From Chrysemys picta bellii (Eukaryota > Chordata > Testudines > Emydidae), in NCBI RefSeq assembly GCF_011386835.1, contig NC_088792.1, positions 113,494,421 to 113,558,420 of the forward strand: a stretch of DNA of 64,000 nucleotides, read 5' to 3'. This document shows positions 50,751-62,859 of the stretch, piece by piece (the stretch's first letter is position 1; the number at the start of each line of letters is the position of its first letter). The notes beneath the pieces were generated by a model. It saw nothing but the letters and a program-made list of their open reading frames with translations, was not told the DNA's origin and did no database searches. A program made the translations under genes and the position numbers.

Positions 50751-51513
50751 TGTCTAGAAGATGGTGTGTTGGTTACCCCACATGTGGTAGCATGTTTTAA
50801 ATGATTCAATTGCAAAGAATCCATGATGCATGAAGAACCTAGGCACTAAGTAGCCCTCTGACTATTGCCTCATTTTGCTGACCCTGTGTCATTTTTATTT
50901 GGAATTTACCTTCTCTTACATTAGCTGTCATCCAAAGCTTCTGGGCCTTATCCACCCGAATTTGAGAGACATCACCTGCTCTTGGGGCAAACACTACCAT
51001 CCCCTAAATGCTCCTTTGCCCAGTAAGCTGTTGGCACTTTTTAGTGTTGATCACATGTACTGGTGAACACTCAGTCCACAGAGCCATATTTGCTGCTCAA
51101 CGAATATTACCATTTTCTACCACATGGAGGTTAAGGTTGGTATAGGGAGGTACCAGTCACTGAGTGTAAAGCAGAATAAAATTTTAAAGGGATATTCATG
51201 AATGTTAGAGTTCAGGTTACAGCTTCTTTCTGTGGTTGGATTGCAGAACCAATTAATTTGGATTCTAACTTGAAACTCCCGGCTTGTTTTCAGAGATGCC
51301 AAGTACCCACACAACTCTCATAGACATCAGTGGTGATCAGCACTTCTGAAAGGCCACGGTGTCTCAAGGTGGCCACCCAATGAGGCAGCCAAAATTAGGG
51401 TTGTGCAAAGCATGATTCAAACCGTTCCTCTGGAAACCTGCCTGCACCCATCAGGAGCCCTTAAAGACCCCGAGTTTTTGTTTGTTTGTTTGTTTGGGAG
51501 TTTTTTTGGGAGG

Positions 51514-52134
51514 GATCAGGGAGCATACTTTTTACTTCTTACTCATTTCATCCATCATGGGAGCTGCAGCACCCTGGGGAGAGGCAGTGGTAGCAGCTCT
51601 GGAGTGGGTGGGAGAAACCTAGGTGCAGGGGCTGGGAGAAACTGCAGGATAAATGGACTCTCCCCCACCAGCCACCCAGCACCTGTAGGGACAGGCTCCA
51701 GTCGGGCCAGCAGGGAGGGATGGGGAGCAGTGGACTCGGGAGGGCAGAGGCAGTAGCTCTGGTACAGGTCCCAGGGATTCAGAAACATCGCCCCATAACC
51801 ACTGTTACTCCACTCCCAGTTCCAGAGAGATCCCCCATCCCATTTGACTCCACACCCCACTGAATCTCACTGCATTCCCATCCCAGACCTCCCCTGTTTT
51901 GGTGTGGATATCAATTACATCTACACAGCATTAAATGGGGCCCTGAATGCACTGTTCAGGGCACTAAGCGAGATCCTGAATATACAATTGAGAGCACTAA
52001 ATGGGGTCCTGAATTCCATTTTGGTCACTAAACGTTGTCCTGAATGCACTGTCTGGGGCACTGAATGGAGAAGGCTAGAGCCCCATGATGGATGAAATGA
52101 GCGAGAAGTAAAAAAAAGTATGCTCCCTCTTGCC
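51514..52134. mobile_element. Element with long terminal inverted repeats
   Basis: The left end GGGAGCATACTTTTTACTTC and TTACTCATTTCATCCATCAT face the right end ATGATGGATGAAATGAGCGA and GAAGTAAAAAAAAGTATGCT. The arms are about 50 bp. The interior is noncoding and includes a tandem repeat (51928-52068). The superfamily is not known. Confidence 0.7.
51928..52068. repeat. Minisatellite, about 32-bp unit
   Basis: Just over four degenerate units of CACTAAATGGGGTCCTGAAT followed by GCACTGTTCAGGG occur within the element 51514-52134. Confidence 0.75.
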
Positions 52135-52571
52135 CATGCAATTGGATCTGCAATCCACTGACCAAGGGTACTAGAACCTTTGTAAAAGTGGGGGGACCAA
52201 GACCAAAGTGGCACAGGAATCCCCCCATCATCCCTGGGCCCCACTGACTCCCCCCCCCCCATTGCCCCAAGCTCCCTTCCATGGCCTCACATCCCAGACT
52301 CATCTCACTCCTTGCCTCTTGATCACAGTGCCCACCTGTCCAAGCGCACACCTGTAAGGTGTTCACTTTATTTACAAACTTCACTGCCTTCATGGATTGG
52401 CATGAGGATACACATGCTAAAATTAAAACTCCCAGGTTTGGAGTGGAGTAAGATCTAAACAGCAGGCTACTAGCATTAAGATTTACACTCCTCCTCTAGT
52501 GGCAAGATTCATGCTCTCAGTATTTGGCACCCAACAGGGTCATAATGACAGGATTCACCTTGGAGAGACTA

Positions 52572-52771
52572 GATGGGTGATGTAATATATTTTATTGGAA
52601 CAGCTTCTGTGGGTGAGAGAGACAAGCATTCAAACTTACAGACCTGAAGAAGAGCTCTCTGTAAGCTCGAAAGTTTGTCTCTCTCACCAACAGAAGTTGG
52701 TCCAATAAAAGATATTACCTCACCTACCCTGTCTCGCTAATATCCTGGGACCAAGAGGGCTACAACAACAC
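52572..52771. repeat. Foldback interspersed repeat, copy 2
   Basis: Same family as 48479-48675. ATGGGTGATGTAATATATTT and GGTGAGAGAGACAAGCATTC are mirrored by GAAAGTTTGTCTCTCTCACC and CCAATAAAAGATATTACCTC. The tail CCTGGGACCAAGAGGGCTAC is present. Confidence 0.8.
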
Positions 52772-53145
52772 TGCATACAATAATGGAGGGTTCACATTGA
52801 CAGCCCAGAGTGACCATCACACCAGGGCACTATTTTCAGGATTCATATTCCTAGCATAATGTCATCATTACACAAGGGAACTAGCACTACCAGCACAATG
52901 AAATAAATATAGCTGTATGTGCACGCCAAAAATTCACAGTGCAAGCACCCTGAGATCCACACAGCAGGATAGCAGTGTCAGAATGCACACTCTCACTATA
53001 GTGGGGATGCACTCAATCCCTGAGTGTAAACGTTCAGCTAAACACAATGGCACCTGCAAACAGCTGTACTAACAGTGGGATCTGCAGTCTTGGCCCACTA
53101 GGAGTTGCACGTCAGGGCATTAATTCACAATCCCGGTGCAATGGG

Positions 53146-53767
53146 CAGAGCCGGCTCTGGCTTTTTTGCCATCCCAAGCAAAAAAAAAACAAAAAACGTG
53201 CGGGATGGCCCGAGCGGCGAAGCAAAAAAAAAAACCAACCGTGGAGGGCGGCCGGAGCCAGGGTGCAAACTTTCAGTGCCACGTACTTGGCAGCTCATGG
53301 CTGCCTCCCCTGGCCATGATGGCTAGCGGGACTCCCTGCGCTGCAGACGTGCTCCAGGCAGTGGAGTGCGCACCCCGGCTAGTGGAGGGGAGGGAGAGGG
53401 AGCGGGGGGAAGAGAGAGAAGGGGGCGGCCAGGGCTTCCTTCAGCTGGGGCGCTCGCCATTCGGCCCCTTCCGCTGCACCGCCTGTCGGGTGGGCTCCAC
53501 GCCGCTCCCGCCTGCAGGTGAATTGAAGGTTGGCGGGGAGGTCGGCGGCTAGTTCTGCTTGCTGCACACCTGGCACCGGCTGGGGCAGACAGAGCGTGCA
53601 GCCCGCTCCCAGCAGGGCGCTCCCCTCCTCCCCTACAGGGCGGCCAGAGCGGTGAACCAAAAAAAAAAAGGGCAGCCGTGCCACCCTAGGATTGGACAGA
53701 ATGCCGCCCCTTAGAATCTGCGGCCCCAAGCACGAGCTTGCTCGGCTGGTGCCTGGAGCCGGCTCAG
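53146..53767. mobile_element. hAT-type element with GC-rich core, copy B
   Basis: A perfect 8-bp duplication GCAATGGG is present (53138-53145 and 53768-53775). The left end CAGAGCCGGCTCTGGC is followed by CCATCCCAAGCAAAAAA, and the right end GCGGCCCCAAGCACGAGCTT is followed by GGAGCCGGCTCAG. The GC-rich interior differs in sequence from copy A, while the A-run motif and the termini are shared. Confidence 0.85.
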
Positions 53768-53789
53768 GCAATGGGATCAGGGCACCAGG

Positions 53790-54050
53790 ACTTTAGTTCC
53801 AGAATTTGTACTCCTATAATAGTGGGCTGGAATTATAGAAGTTAAAGGAGAAAAGCCCTTTGTGATTATCCCGGCTTGGTCTATCTCCCTGCCAATGCAG
53901 GGCTGATACTTGCAGCATGCTTTGTCCAATCTCCTTTTAAAAATCCCAAGACTTGAGCTTTCTTCTAGCCCTTCTCTTGGGAGACTATTCCACAGCCTAA
54001 GACAGAGATCGCATTGCCAGAAAGGTTTCCCCTGATAGCTTGGAGTTTCT
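53790..54050 (-). mobile_element. Old CR1 LINE 3'UTR fragment
   Basis: CTTTGTCCAATCTCCTTTTA, CTCTTGGGAGACTATTCCAC, AGCCTAAGACAGAGATC and CCAGAAAGGTTTCCCCTGAT correspond to a reverse-oriented old CR1 3'UTR. Confidence 0.65.
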
Positions 54051-54059
54051 CCCTCTCTG

Positions 54060-54760
54060 CTCCAACCCTTCCCCCTCCCTGCCCCCTTCATCTCCCATCC
54101 CATTCCCTCATCTTCTTCTTTTTCCCCACCACACCCTATCCCTTCCCTCTTCCCCACTGTCTCTTCCCCTGCACCCCGCAAGAGGTAGCAAGGGTGAGGG
54201 ACTGAGCAAGGCAGAAACCTGTGGAGGTGGGAGGAGAGGCACAGGACTGAAGCCCCCTGCATAGGCAGAGCAGCTCCATGCTCACAGCAATTGCGGGGTG
54301 GGGTAGTGGCAGAGATTCTACATGCACCCCACACACACCATGCCTTGCCTCTTTGTGGGGGGGCAATGCCCCCTGCTGCCCCTCAAACTGTGCCCATGGA
54401 CTCCCCTGCCCTTCTCCCAACACTGCAGCAGGTTGCCCCACCCACCCCCACCCCCACCCAGGCTCCCTCTGCCTGGAACGAGACTCACCTGTTGCCTGCA
54501 GAGCCAGGCTGGGAACTGCAGCCACATATGGAGCCTGCCCACAAGATACAGGTAGAAGATGGGGCGACCCCAGGTGAGCAGGGGCTGGCACTGCTGACGG
54601 GATGGCGCCTCTGTGGAGCAGAGCAAGCCCAGCCCTCCCTGGCCTCCCCCACCCCTACGGCATTTTCTTTTGTTAAAAAGTGAGAGGGCATAGCCCTCCC
54701 ACGCCCTGCCCTGCCCCCCACTTTACACAGGATATACCTCTGAGCTCTAATATGATTTTT
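54060..54760. repeat. Pyrimidine- and GC-rich stretch, unclassified
   Basis: C/T-rich on the plus strand at the left (CCCTTCCCCCTCCCTGCC) and GC-rich in the middle. Long open frames on both strands are compositional. It resembles the cores of neighbouring hAT elements, but I could not define termini. Confidence 0.4.
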
Positions 54761-56108
54761 TACCTGATTTTTCTCAGAGTATCAGAGATATTAGATCTTT
54801 CACTCACTACCACAATTATTCCAAAGCTAGCAATTAATTCTGAAGAGCCTGGTGGGTGAATTCTTACAGTCAACCATGATTTCTCCCATGAATAACTAAA
54901 TAAGTGGTGCTCAAAAGTGCAAGCTACAGATGGCTCTTGAAAAAGATCAGAAAATTGTGAGTGGCCTACAAAGCTTCTTGAAATGTGCAAAGTTTGACCA
55001 TGTTCCTGGTGAACAACCTGCAGATGGTTCTGTTACTCGTACTTCTGAGCCTTCCTTAGCTAGCGAGGATGTTGATTTGGGTTTATCTGGCTTGTTGGGT
55101 TCTGGGGTCTGATTCCAGGACAGAAAGTTTCCTGTTGATTGCTGGTACAATTGTTATGGATGTGGACACTGAAAGCAGTTTGATTATTGAAAGCCTGGGG
55201 CAGAATTTTGACTTTGACCAGGTAGATCCAGCTTCTTGGCCACAAGTGACAGATTCTGTTCACTGTTTTTTGGTAGAAAAATGGTCCCATTGTTAATTTA
55301 GAACAAGACTTTTTGCCTTGCAAATATAAAGGAAGGCAAGCATTAAAATTGTGGGTCTTTGTCAACACTTCTAATGGGGAGTTATGCCAGCAATCCTGGT
55401 TGACGTACACTATGACTCTTGCCTCTTTGTTCTGTTTCACTTGTTTGCTTTTCCAGCCAAATTCCTCATCTTCCTTTGTGAACTGTAAAACTGGGTTCAC
55501 TAACTTTTTCCACTTCAGCGCATGAGTATGCCAACACAAATATTCAAAGGAATGCCTGGAGGCGATGTAACGTGGATGTAACGTGCAGAATGATTGGAAC
55601 AGGGTCGCACAATTGTCAAAGATTTGGAAACCTGCTATCTGGTACAGAGATATGCTCTCTTTTGGATATTTTGCTGTACTTAGGTGAGAGGTGTTTACCT
55701 TTGAGAGGTTCAGATGAGAAATTAGACAGTCCTTGTAATGGTAATTTTTTGGGTTACTTGAATTGCCTGTGAGGTATGATAGTGTGTTGTGTGATCATGT
55801 GGAAGCTAATAAGATTGGCACTGCAAAGGTGACATAGTTATCAAATCAAATTTGAAATGAAATTTTCCATAGCATTGCAAGAAAAGTATGGCAGACTGTT
55901 TTCAACAAGGTTAGGAAAGCTAAATACTTTTCTGTTATGTTTGACTGCACTCCAGATCTGTCCTGATGGAACAAATGTCTCAGGTGTAAGGTATATTCAG
56001 GTTTTGAAATACGGAGTGAAGGTTATTGAGAGCTTTGTAGATTTCATTGATATCCACACAACAGGGGAAGGTATTCTGGAGGTTATTTTAGGGAAGCTGA
56101 AAAAAGAT

Positions 56109-56238
56109 AAAACAACGAGGAGTCCTTGTGGCACCTTAGAGGCTAACAAATTTATTTGGGCATAAGCTTTCGTGGGATATAACCCTCTTCATCCCAGGAA
56201 AGCTTATGCCCAAATAAATTTGTTAGTGTTTAAGGCAG
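56109..56238. repeat. Foldback repeat inside the hAT transposase relic
   Basis: GAGTCCTTGTGGCACCTTAG and AAATTTATTTGGGCATAAGC with TTTCGTGGGATATAACCC face GAAAGCTTATGCCCAAATAA and ATTTGTTAGTGTTTAAGG. It is the same family as the arms at 35209-35660, here with short arms and no microsatellites. Confidence 0.75.
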
Positions 56239-56239
56239 G

Positions 56240-56940
56240 GATCTCAAACTCAAATCACCATGAGGGCCACATGAGGACTAGTACATTGGCCCAAGGCCCG
56301 CATCACTGAAACCTTTTCATACGATACAAAAGTATAGTCAAAAACGAAAAAAATGAAGAGTAATATAGTATGCTATTAAAAGTCAATGTATTAACTTTTT
56401 AAAAACTGTTAAGCGAAGAGGGGTTTAAATAAATATAAACACCCGTAACTATTCCTTATGAGGTCAGTAACACTAATGATGATGATCTACACTAACAGTC
56501 TATCAACATAGCTGTAAGGGCAGGAACTTTTTAAAGTAATTATTCATACAAAATACATTGCCACTTTTAACAAACATTCTTCCCAACTACTCACAGCAAA
56601 GAATCATACATGCTGAACTTCAGACCTCAGACTGCTCGTCTAGTCCATGAGGCCCCGCCCCTTCCCTGCCCCCATTCCAACCCCTCCCCAAAGTCCCCGC
56701 CCCAACTCCGCCCCCTCCCTGACCCTCCCCCCATTCCAACCCTTTCCCCAAATTCCCACCCCGACCCTGCCTCTTCTCCGCCTCCTCCCCTGAGGGCGCC
56801 ACGTCCCCGCTCCTCCCCATCCCTCCTGGAAAGTCCTATGCGCCGCCAAACAGCTATTTGGTGGCAGGAAGCGCTGGGAGATAGGCGGAGGAGCCTATCC
56901 CTTGTTCGAAGATGTTATGCCTTGTTTTCGGCTTCTACTA
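56240..56940. mobile_element. hAT-type element with one visible end
   Basis: It begins with GGCAGGGATCTCAAACTCAA and ATCACCATGAGGGCCACATG, a known style of hAT terminus in turtles. An AT-rich middle is followed by a C-rich block (56640-56840: CCCCGCCCC...). The opposite terminus was not found, so the right boundary is approximate. Confidence 0.5.
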
Positions 56941-58137
56941 GTTGTTAGAATGCACAAAAAGAGCAAATTAGCATTACTTTAAAATGCCAAAGCACAACAA
57001 GATGGTCAGCAAGGGTAGAGGAAATCCATCCACTATGAAATCAGGTTGAGGGTGTTTTTGACACATTAGATGAGATCAAGTCTTCACATGATCTTATGCC
57101 AGAACTTAAGTCGAAAGCTGATAGCTTTCAAATGAACATTCAGAGTTTTTGTTTCTTGTTTTGGCCCAAATATGGTATACTATTTTATCAAAATTTAACA
57201 CTGAGAGAAAAAATTGCAGAGTCCAGATCTTGACATTCAGACAGCTCATGGTTTACTTGGTGGCCTTCAAGATGCTTTATCAGAATTACAGTCTTCTGGG
57301 TTCACTGCATGTAAAGAAGCTGTTGCTTCACGGGCTGAAACATTAGGAAAATCTACACAGTTCAAAGAGAAATTATCTTGAAAGAGGAAAGAAATGCAAA
57401 GGATGAAAGGTCATCTGATCCCCCAAAAGTTTTTAAGTGGAAGGTTTTCAACACTATCTTAGATACAATATTAACACAATTAGACAATAGGATGCCTAAG
57501 TACAAAGGAGCCGGAAAAGGTTTTGCTTTTTTGATGTGTGAGAAACTGAAAAGTCTTGGAAGCAAAGACCTAAAGATGCATGCGTAAAACGTATCAAGGA
57601 CTTAAACCCTAAGAGTTTAGAGAATGAAATTGAGCTCTTTGCCAGGTTTTGCAAAAAAATCTTTAAGGATTACTTGGAAACAGACACCCATTTATCTTGT
57701 TAGCTGTATTCATAAAAGGTCTTTAGATGGGAGTTTCCTATACACAGAAACAGCACTAATTTTTGCCATCTTCCTGTAAACATGAATGCTAATAAAAGGG
57801 GTTCCGGCATGCTAAAATTAACCAAGACCTACCTAATAACGTCCATGGGGCAGGAAAGGTTACGTGCTCCAGCAGTTAATTCTATAGAAACCTAGGAAGC
57901 AAGGTGGATAGACTGGAAGAGCTAATTCATGAGGTTGCTTCAGCGAAGACTAGGAAAGGTCCCTTAGTAAAAGTACTTAGTTGGTGAGTGTGGGTTTTTT
58001 TGTTTGTTTGTTTTTGCAGTCAGGGTGGAGAGGTATAGGGGTGAGATAGCCCAAATCTGAGTCTTCAAACCAGGCCCATAACATCCTTGGCCTGGCACTG
58101 GTCAAAATCAGTGACACTCGAAAATGTTGGCCTTAGC

Positions 58138-58325
58138 AGCTTAGGGTACATCTATAATGAAATAACAAACCCACGGCACTGAGTCTCAGAGCTTGGGTCA
58201 ATTTATTCAGGTTCATGCGGCCCAGGCCGCGAGACTTAAAATAGCAGCATAGCCATAGGGGCTCAGGCTGGAGCCCAGGATCTGAGACCCACTCCCTCAC
58301 TTTTAGAGGGGCTGAGGTGGGCGAA
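58138..58325. mobile_element. Harbinger-like MITE, truncated
   Basis: TTAGGGTACATCTATAATGA followed by CACTGAGTCTCAGAGCTTGG, and later AAAATAGCAGCATAGCC and GGCTGGAGCCCAGGATCTGA, follow the order of a common turtle MITE. That MITE has TTAGGGTACATCTACACTG ends and an internal CTCAGAGCCCGGG/CCCGGGCTCTGAG hairpin. The distal end is missing. Confidence 0.5.
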
Positions 58326-58559
58326 GTTGTGGAGTCTCAGTGACAAAATGTGGTTGCAAGACTGAACTTATAGTTGCTAAATGTTAAAAAATGTGTCACT
58401 GGAGATCCATGTTGTGCAGAAGAGTTAAATGCCACTTGGATCCCCCACACCGCCTCATCAGCTAATGGCTCCTGCCTCCTTCTCACTGTTGGAAATGGAA
58501 TGGGTTGGGGAGGAAAGATTAGAAGTTCCATTTTGGCCATATTAAAAGATCTAATAGCT

Positions 58560-58835
58560 GGATGCTGAAGCTGGACTAATTCAGAGTGGAAATAGGGCAC
58601 CAATTATTTTAATAGAGAAGGCAATTAACCATCGGAACAGCTTACATAGAGATGGGGTGGAGTTTCCATCACATTAAATCAAAATTGGAGGTCTTTATAA
58701 AGACATGTTCTGGCTCAAGCAGAATTTGTCAGCTAGATGCAGGAATCATTTGGTGAAATTCTGTGCTCTGTATTATGCAGAAGTTCAGACTAGATCATCA
58801 TAATAGTCCCTTCTGGCCTTAAAATATCTGAATCT
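58560..58835 (+). mobile_element. CR1-like LINE 3' end
   Basis: ATCGGAACAGCTTACATAGA, GGTGAAATTCTGTGCTCTGT, TATTATGCAGAAGTTCAGAC, TAGATCATCATAATAGTCCC and TTCTGGCCTTAAAATATCTG are the diagnostic end of a CR1 subfamily. No coding part remains. Confidence 0.8.
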
Positions 58836-60639
58836 ATTAATATAAATTGATGATGAGACATCCAAGAGAAGATGTCAAGGGGGTAATTAGCTGTGACTTG
58901 CTGTAGATTATCAAACCATTTACAATACCACATTTCATGTCACAAACGTTAGCAATATCTTGTAATTGCTAAAGACAGATTTTGTGGAACATCAACTTTT
59001 GAGAGAGCAACAGATTTGAGAGAGGGAAGAGTGAGAGATTAGAGAATGAGAAGATGGACATTGAAATGAAGGGCCTTGATGAAATCAGACAGCGAAATGA
59101 GGGCTGAGAACGAGAGAGAGAAGAACACAGAGAAACAGCATGAGGCAGCAGTGCCCTCCAGCAGCAGCTCCAGGAGAAAGCGATGTGCTCTCCCAACCGC
59201 TCCCTGCCAGGTTCAGCGTTCCTTTCTCCAGGTAGAGAAACTGCCATCTTCTTGCTTAAATGAGGTATTACTGGTGCAGTCATGCCAAACAACATGTATC
59301 TTTCCTCCGTAATATGAGGTCTCCGCATATGCAGTCAAAACTCATCAGATCTGTAACAGGGCCTCCTGGCTCCTGCCTCTGTCACGGTCTATAAACTACT
59401 GAGAGATCCTTGTACTGGTCCAACACCTCGTGCAATTTATTTACAAATGGATTCCCACCACCTTCATCATCTATACAGCTCCTATAACAAGCTGCCTGCT
59501 TTCCCCTTTCCACTTCCTTCCTGTGCCTATTTGTGGGCTCTGGCTAATGGCTTAATTAGCCTTTCTGCCCTTCCCTACCCACAAATTAGCTTCATTCTGC
59601 TTTGCTTGATTGGAGCTGCTGTGAATGGATTGCTGACTCCCTTTCTGGCCTAGCACTCTGTCACAAGGTTCTTATATTTGGTGCATAAACAAGTATTGTC
59701 CCTATGTTTTATTAGATCTAAGATACTAGTAACAGCAGCAAAAAGTAGCTGACTTATTTATATATTTTTGTACTTTATTAAACACGGTAAAAGGGGCATA
59801 ATTATGAGTAGTGTGTCATAAGCAATACGGCAACACATTTTGAGAGAACTGGTCATCTGCTGAAGTGACCATGGCCTGAAAGCAAGATTTAAACAAAGAG
59901 AGGCTCAGTGGTTTAGGAGAGCTCCTATGTATTGTGCTGCACCAGTCAGAACATGATCCACAGCTGCAGAGAGTTACAGGAAGAAGGCAGAGAAGATTCA
60001 GACATCTGAGGAGCAGGGTGAATACATGAATAAAAAGTCTGAGGTTCAGTGGAGGAAGTCTGTGCATATATCTAGATATTTCTCCCTGAGCTAATATTGT
60101 TCAGATTTGTTCCTTGCTACTTTTTTGTTTAAATAAATGAATAAGACAGACATTCTCCAATCTTAGTTGATTTTGTTCTTTTGCATCACAATATAAGCTC
60201 TTCCCTTAAAAGGACCCATCTTGGGCCTCAAACACAAAGAGAAGGGAAACTGGCACAAGCAGACTTTCATTTTTTTATTTACTTCACTGATACCCTTCAG
60301 AAAAGCTGATTTGATTCCATTTTTATTGTGGTTTACAAACCAGGAAGAATAATTCTGGGGTTCCAGAATATAAATGTTGAGGATCCTATGGAAATCAGAT
60401 TACTTTTAATCCAATATTACATACAACTGATCTCTACCTGCAGGAGCCCTCTATTGCAGCCACTCTTGCTGCTGTGCCACATGCCCCAAGGAACAAGAAT
60501 CCCCACTTCATTTCTGAAACTGGTTCTTCCATAGGGCAATGTAATACACTGGAAGACTTTGTCTCATGCTCTTCTAAGAGTACAAGTCCTTACCTAGATT
60601 ACCCTTGAAACACAAATCTCCAACAATATGATTTTTTCT

Positions 60640-62330
60640 TTGCTATCATAAGAACATAGAACCTAAGAACAGCCATAATGGGTCAGACCAAGGGTCCATC
60701 TAGCTCATCAAGTATCCTGTCTTCCGACAATTGCCAATGCCAGGTGCCCCAGAGGGAATGAACAGAACAGATCATCATCGAGTGATCCATCCCGCCGCCC
60801 ATTCCCAGCTTCTGGCAAACAGAGGCTAGGGACACTTCAGAGCATGGTTTTGTCTCCCTGCCCATCTTGGCTAAAAGCTACTGATGGACCCATCCTCCAT
60901 GAACTTATCTAGTTCTTTGTTGAACTACGTTATAGTCTTGGCCTTCACAACATCCTCTGGCAAAGAATTCCACAGATAGACAGTATCTTGTGTGAAGATA
61001 TACTACCTTTTATTTTAAACCTGCTGCCTGTTAATTTCATTTGGTGACCACTAGTTCTTGTGTTATGAGAAGAAGTAAATAACACTTCCTTATTTACTTT
61101 CTCCATACCAGTCATGATTTTAGAGGTCTCTATCATATCCCCCCTTAGTCATCCTTTTTCCAAGCTGAAAAGTCCCAGTCTTATTCATCTCTCCTTATAT
61201 GGAAGCTCTTCCATACCCCTAATCATTTTTGTTTCCCTTTTCTGTACCTTTCCAATTCCAATATATCTTTCTTTGAGATGGGATGAACAGATCTGCACGC
61301 AGTATTCAAGATGTGGGAGTACTATGGATTTATATAGAGGCAATATATTTTCTGTCTTATTATCTATTCCTTTCCCAATGATTACCAACATTCTGTTAAA
61401 TTGTCTGCCGCTGCACATTGAGTGGATGTTTTCAAAGAACTATCCAAAAAGACTCCAAGATCTCTTTCTTGAGTGGTAACAGCTAATTTAGACCCATCAT
61501 TTTTTATGTATATTTGGGATTATGTTTTCCAATGTGCATTACTTTGCATTTCTCAACACTGAATTTCATCTGCCATTTTGTTGCCCCATCACTCAGTTTT
61601 GTGAGACCCCTTGTAACTCTTTGCAATCTGCTTTGGACTTAACTATCTGGAGTAGTTTTGGATCATCTGCAAATTTGCCACCTCACTGTTTACCTTTTTT
61701 CAGATCATTTATGAATATGTTGAACAGTACTGGCCCCAGTATAGACTCTTGGGGGGGATACCACTATTTACCGCTCTCCATTCTGAAAACTGACCATTCC
61801 TACCCTTTGTTTCTTATATTTTAACCAGTTACTGATCCATGAGAGGACTTTCCCTCTTATGCCACAACAGCTTACTTTGTTTAAGAGCCTTGGTGATGGA
61901 CCTCGTCAAAGACTTTCTGAAAATCTGAGTATACTGTATCCACTGGATTACCCTTGTCCACATGCTTGTTGGCTCTCTCAAAGAATTCTAGTAGATTAGT
62001 GAGGTATGATTTCCCTTTACAAAAACCACATTGACACTTCCCCAACAAATCGTGTCCATCTATGTGTCTGATAATTCTGGTCTTTACTATAGTTTCAACC
62101 AATTTGCCTGGTACTGAAGTCAGGTTTACTGGTCTGTAATTACTGGGATTGTCTCTGGATCCTTTTTTAAAAATTGGCGTCACTTTAGCTATCCTCCAGT
62201 CACCTGGTACAGAAGCTGATTTAAATGATAGCTTACATACCACAGTTAGTAGTTCTGCAATTTCACATTTGAGTTCCTTCAGAACTCTTGGCATCAGAAC
62301 AGTGAGAAGTAATGAACAGATACTGTTAGT
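60640..62330 (-). pseudogene. CR1 LINE: reverse transcriptase piece plus 3'UTR
   Basis: On the minus strand the coding part lies at about 62330-61880: VPGDWRIAKVTPIFKKGSRD, NPSNYRPVNLTSVPGKLVET, LLGKCQCGFCKGKSYLTNLL and VDTVYSDFQKVFDEVHHQ. This is the first half of the CR1 reverse transcriptase. The sequence then jumps directly into 3'UTR sequence (61870-60640), so the catalytic YADD half is deleted. The 3' end includes CATTATGGCTGTTCTTAGG-like sequence in reverse. Confidence 0.85.
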
Positions 62331-62859
62331 CACATGGTAAAGATACACTTATTTAGCCCTGATTATAATGATTAGTATTGTCAAAGCATTTTCCTAAAAG
62401 GAGAGAAGGTCAATATTAGAGGTCCCATATTAGAGATGGGGAAACCAAAAACTCGAAGTGACTAAGCAGCACAACCAGCAACAGAATCCCTGAGATGGTG
62501 CCTGTGGAAGAGAAACTGTAAAAGCAATAGCCTCTCCCCCAGCCATCCCTGCGCTGCTCCAGCCTTTCTCTCCATCTCCCACACAGAGGGGGCAGGGGAT
62601 TAGGAGGTTACATGCAGTAGGGAGAGCAAGGGAGGTGGGCAGGGGAAGAGTATACCCTGAAATAATGCAAGTCTATGGGACTTATGTCCCTAAGTCTCTT
62701 TGGTGGTTCTGAACATTTTACCTAGGAACATATTGTTTGGCCAACTAAGGTGATCAGGTTTGACCACGGCATCCCATGTGAAGGTGTACCATCGATTTAT
62801 ATAATTGCATTTTTGGTATTCTTTTCTATCCCAACCTTTATACATCCTAACTTTTATAG

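Larger units (their letters stand above)
54885..57960 (+). pseudogene. hAT transposase relic (ZMYM1-like), interrupted by insertions
   Basis: Plus-strand decayed transposase. A TTF-type zinc-finger region is recognisable at about 55200-55560 (DFDQVDPASWPQVTDSV, then GSYASNPG- and FCFTCLLFQPNSSSS-like pieces). A DUF4371-like block follows at about 55580-56100 (LGERCLPLRGSDEKLDSPCN, GNFLG, TTGEGILEVILGKLKK). After foreign repeats at 56109-56940 it resumes (LSELQSSGFTACKEAVASRA at about 57275-57335, then NTILDTILTQLDNRM). It ends with the hAT dimerisation motif MLKLTKTYLITSMGQERLRA at about 57809-57868. Many stops and frameshifts are present, so it is inactive. Known relatives are domesticated ZMYM1/ZBED-type genes and active hAT transposases of fish and reptiles. 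Confidence 0.8.

Noticed and set aside
53777..54683. 185-, 151- and 130-codon open frames near a C/T-rich block
   Set aside because: They overlap on both strands, cover a CR1 fragment and a low-complexity stretch, and show no family motif.
59380..59662. Possible short LTR (TGTCACGG ... CTGTCACA)
   Set aside because: The TG...CA ends and a TTTATTTA motif are suggestive. No target duplication or second copy was found, so it is not supported.
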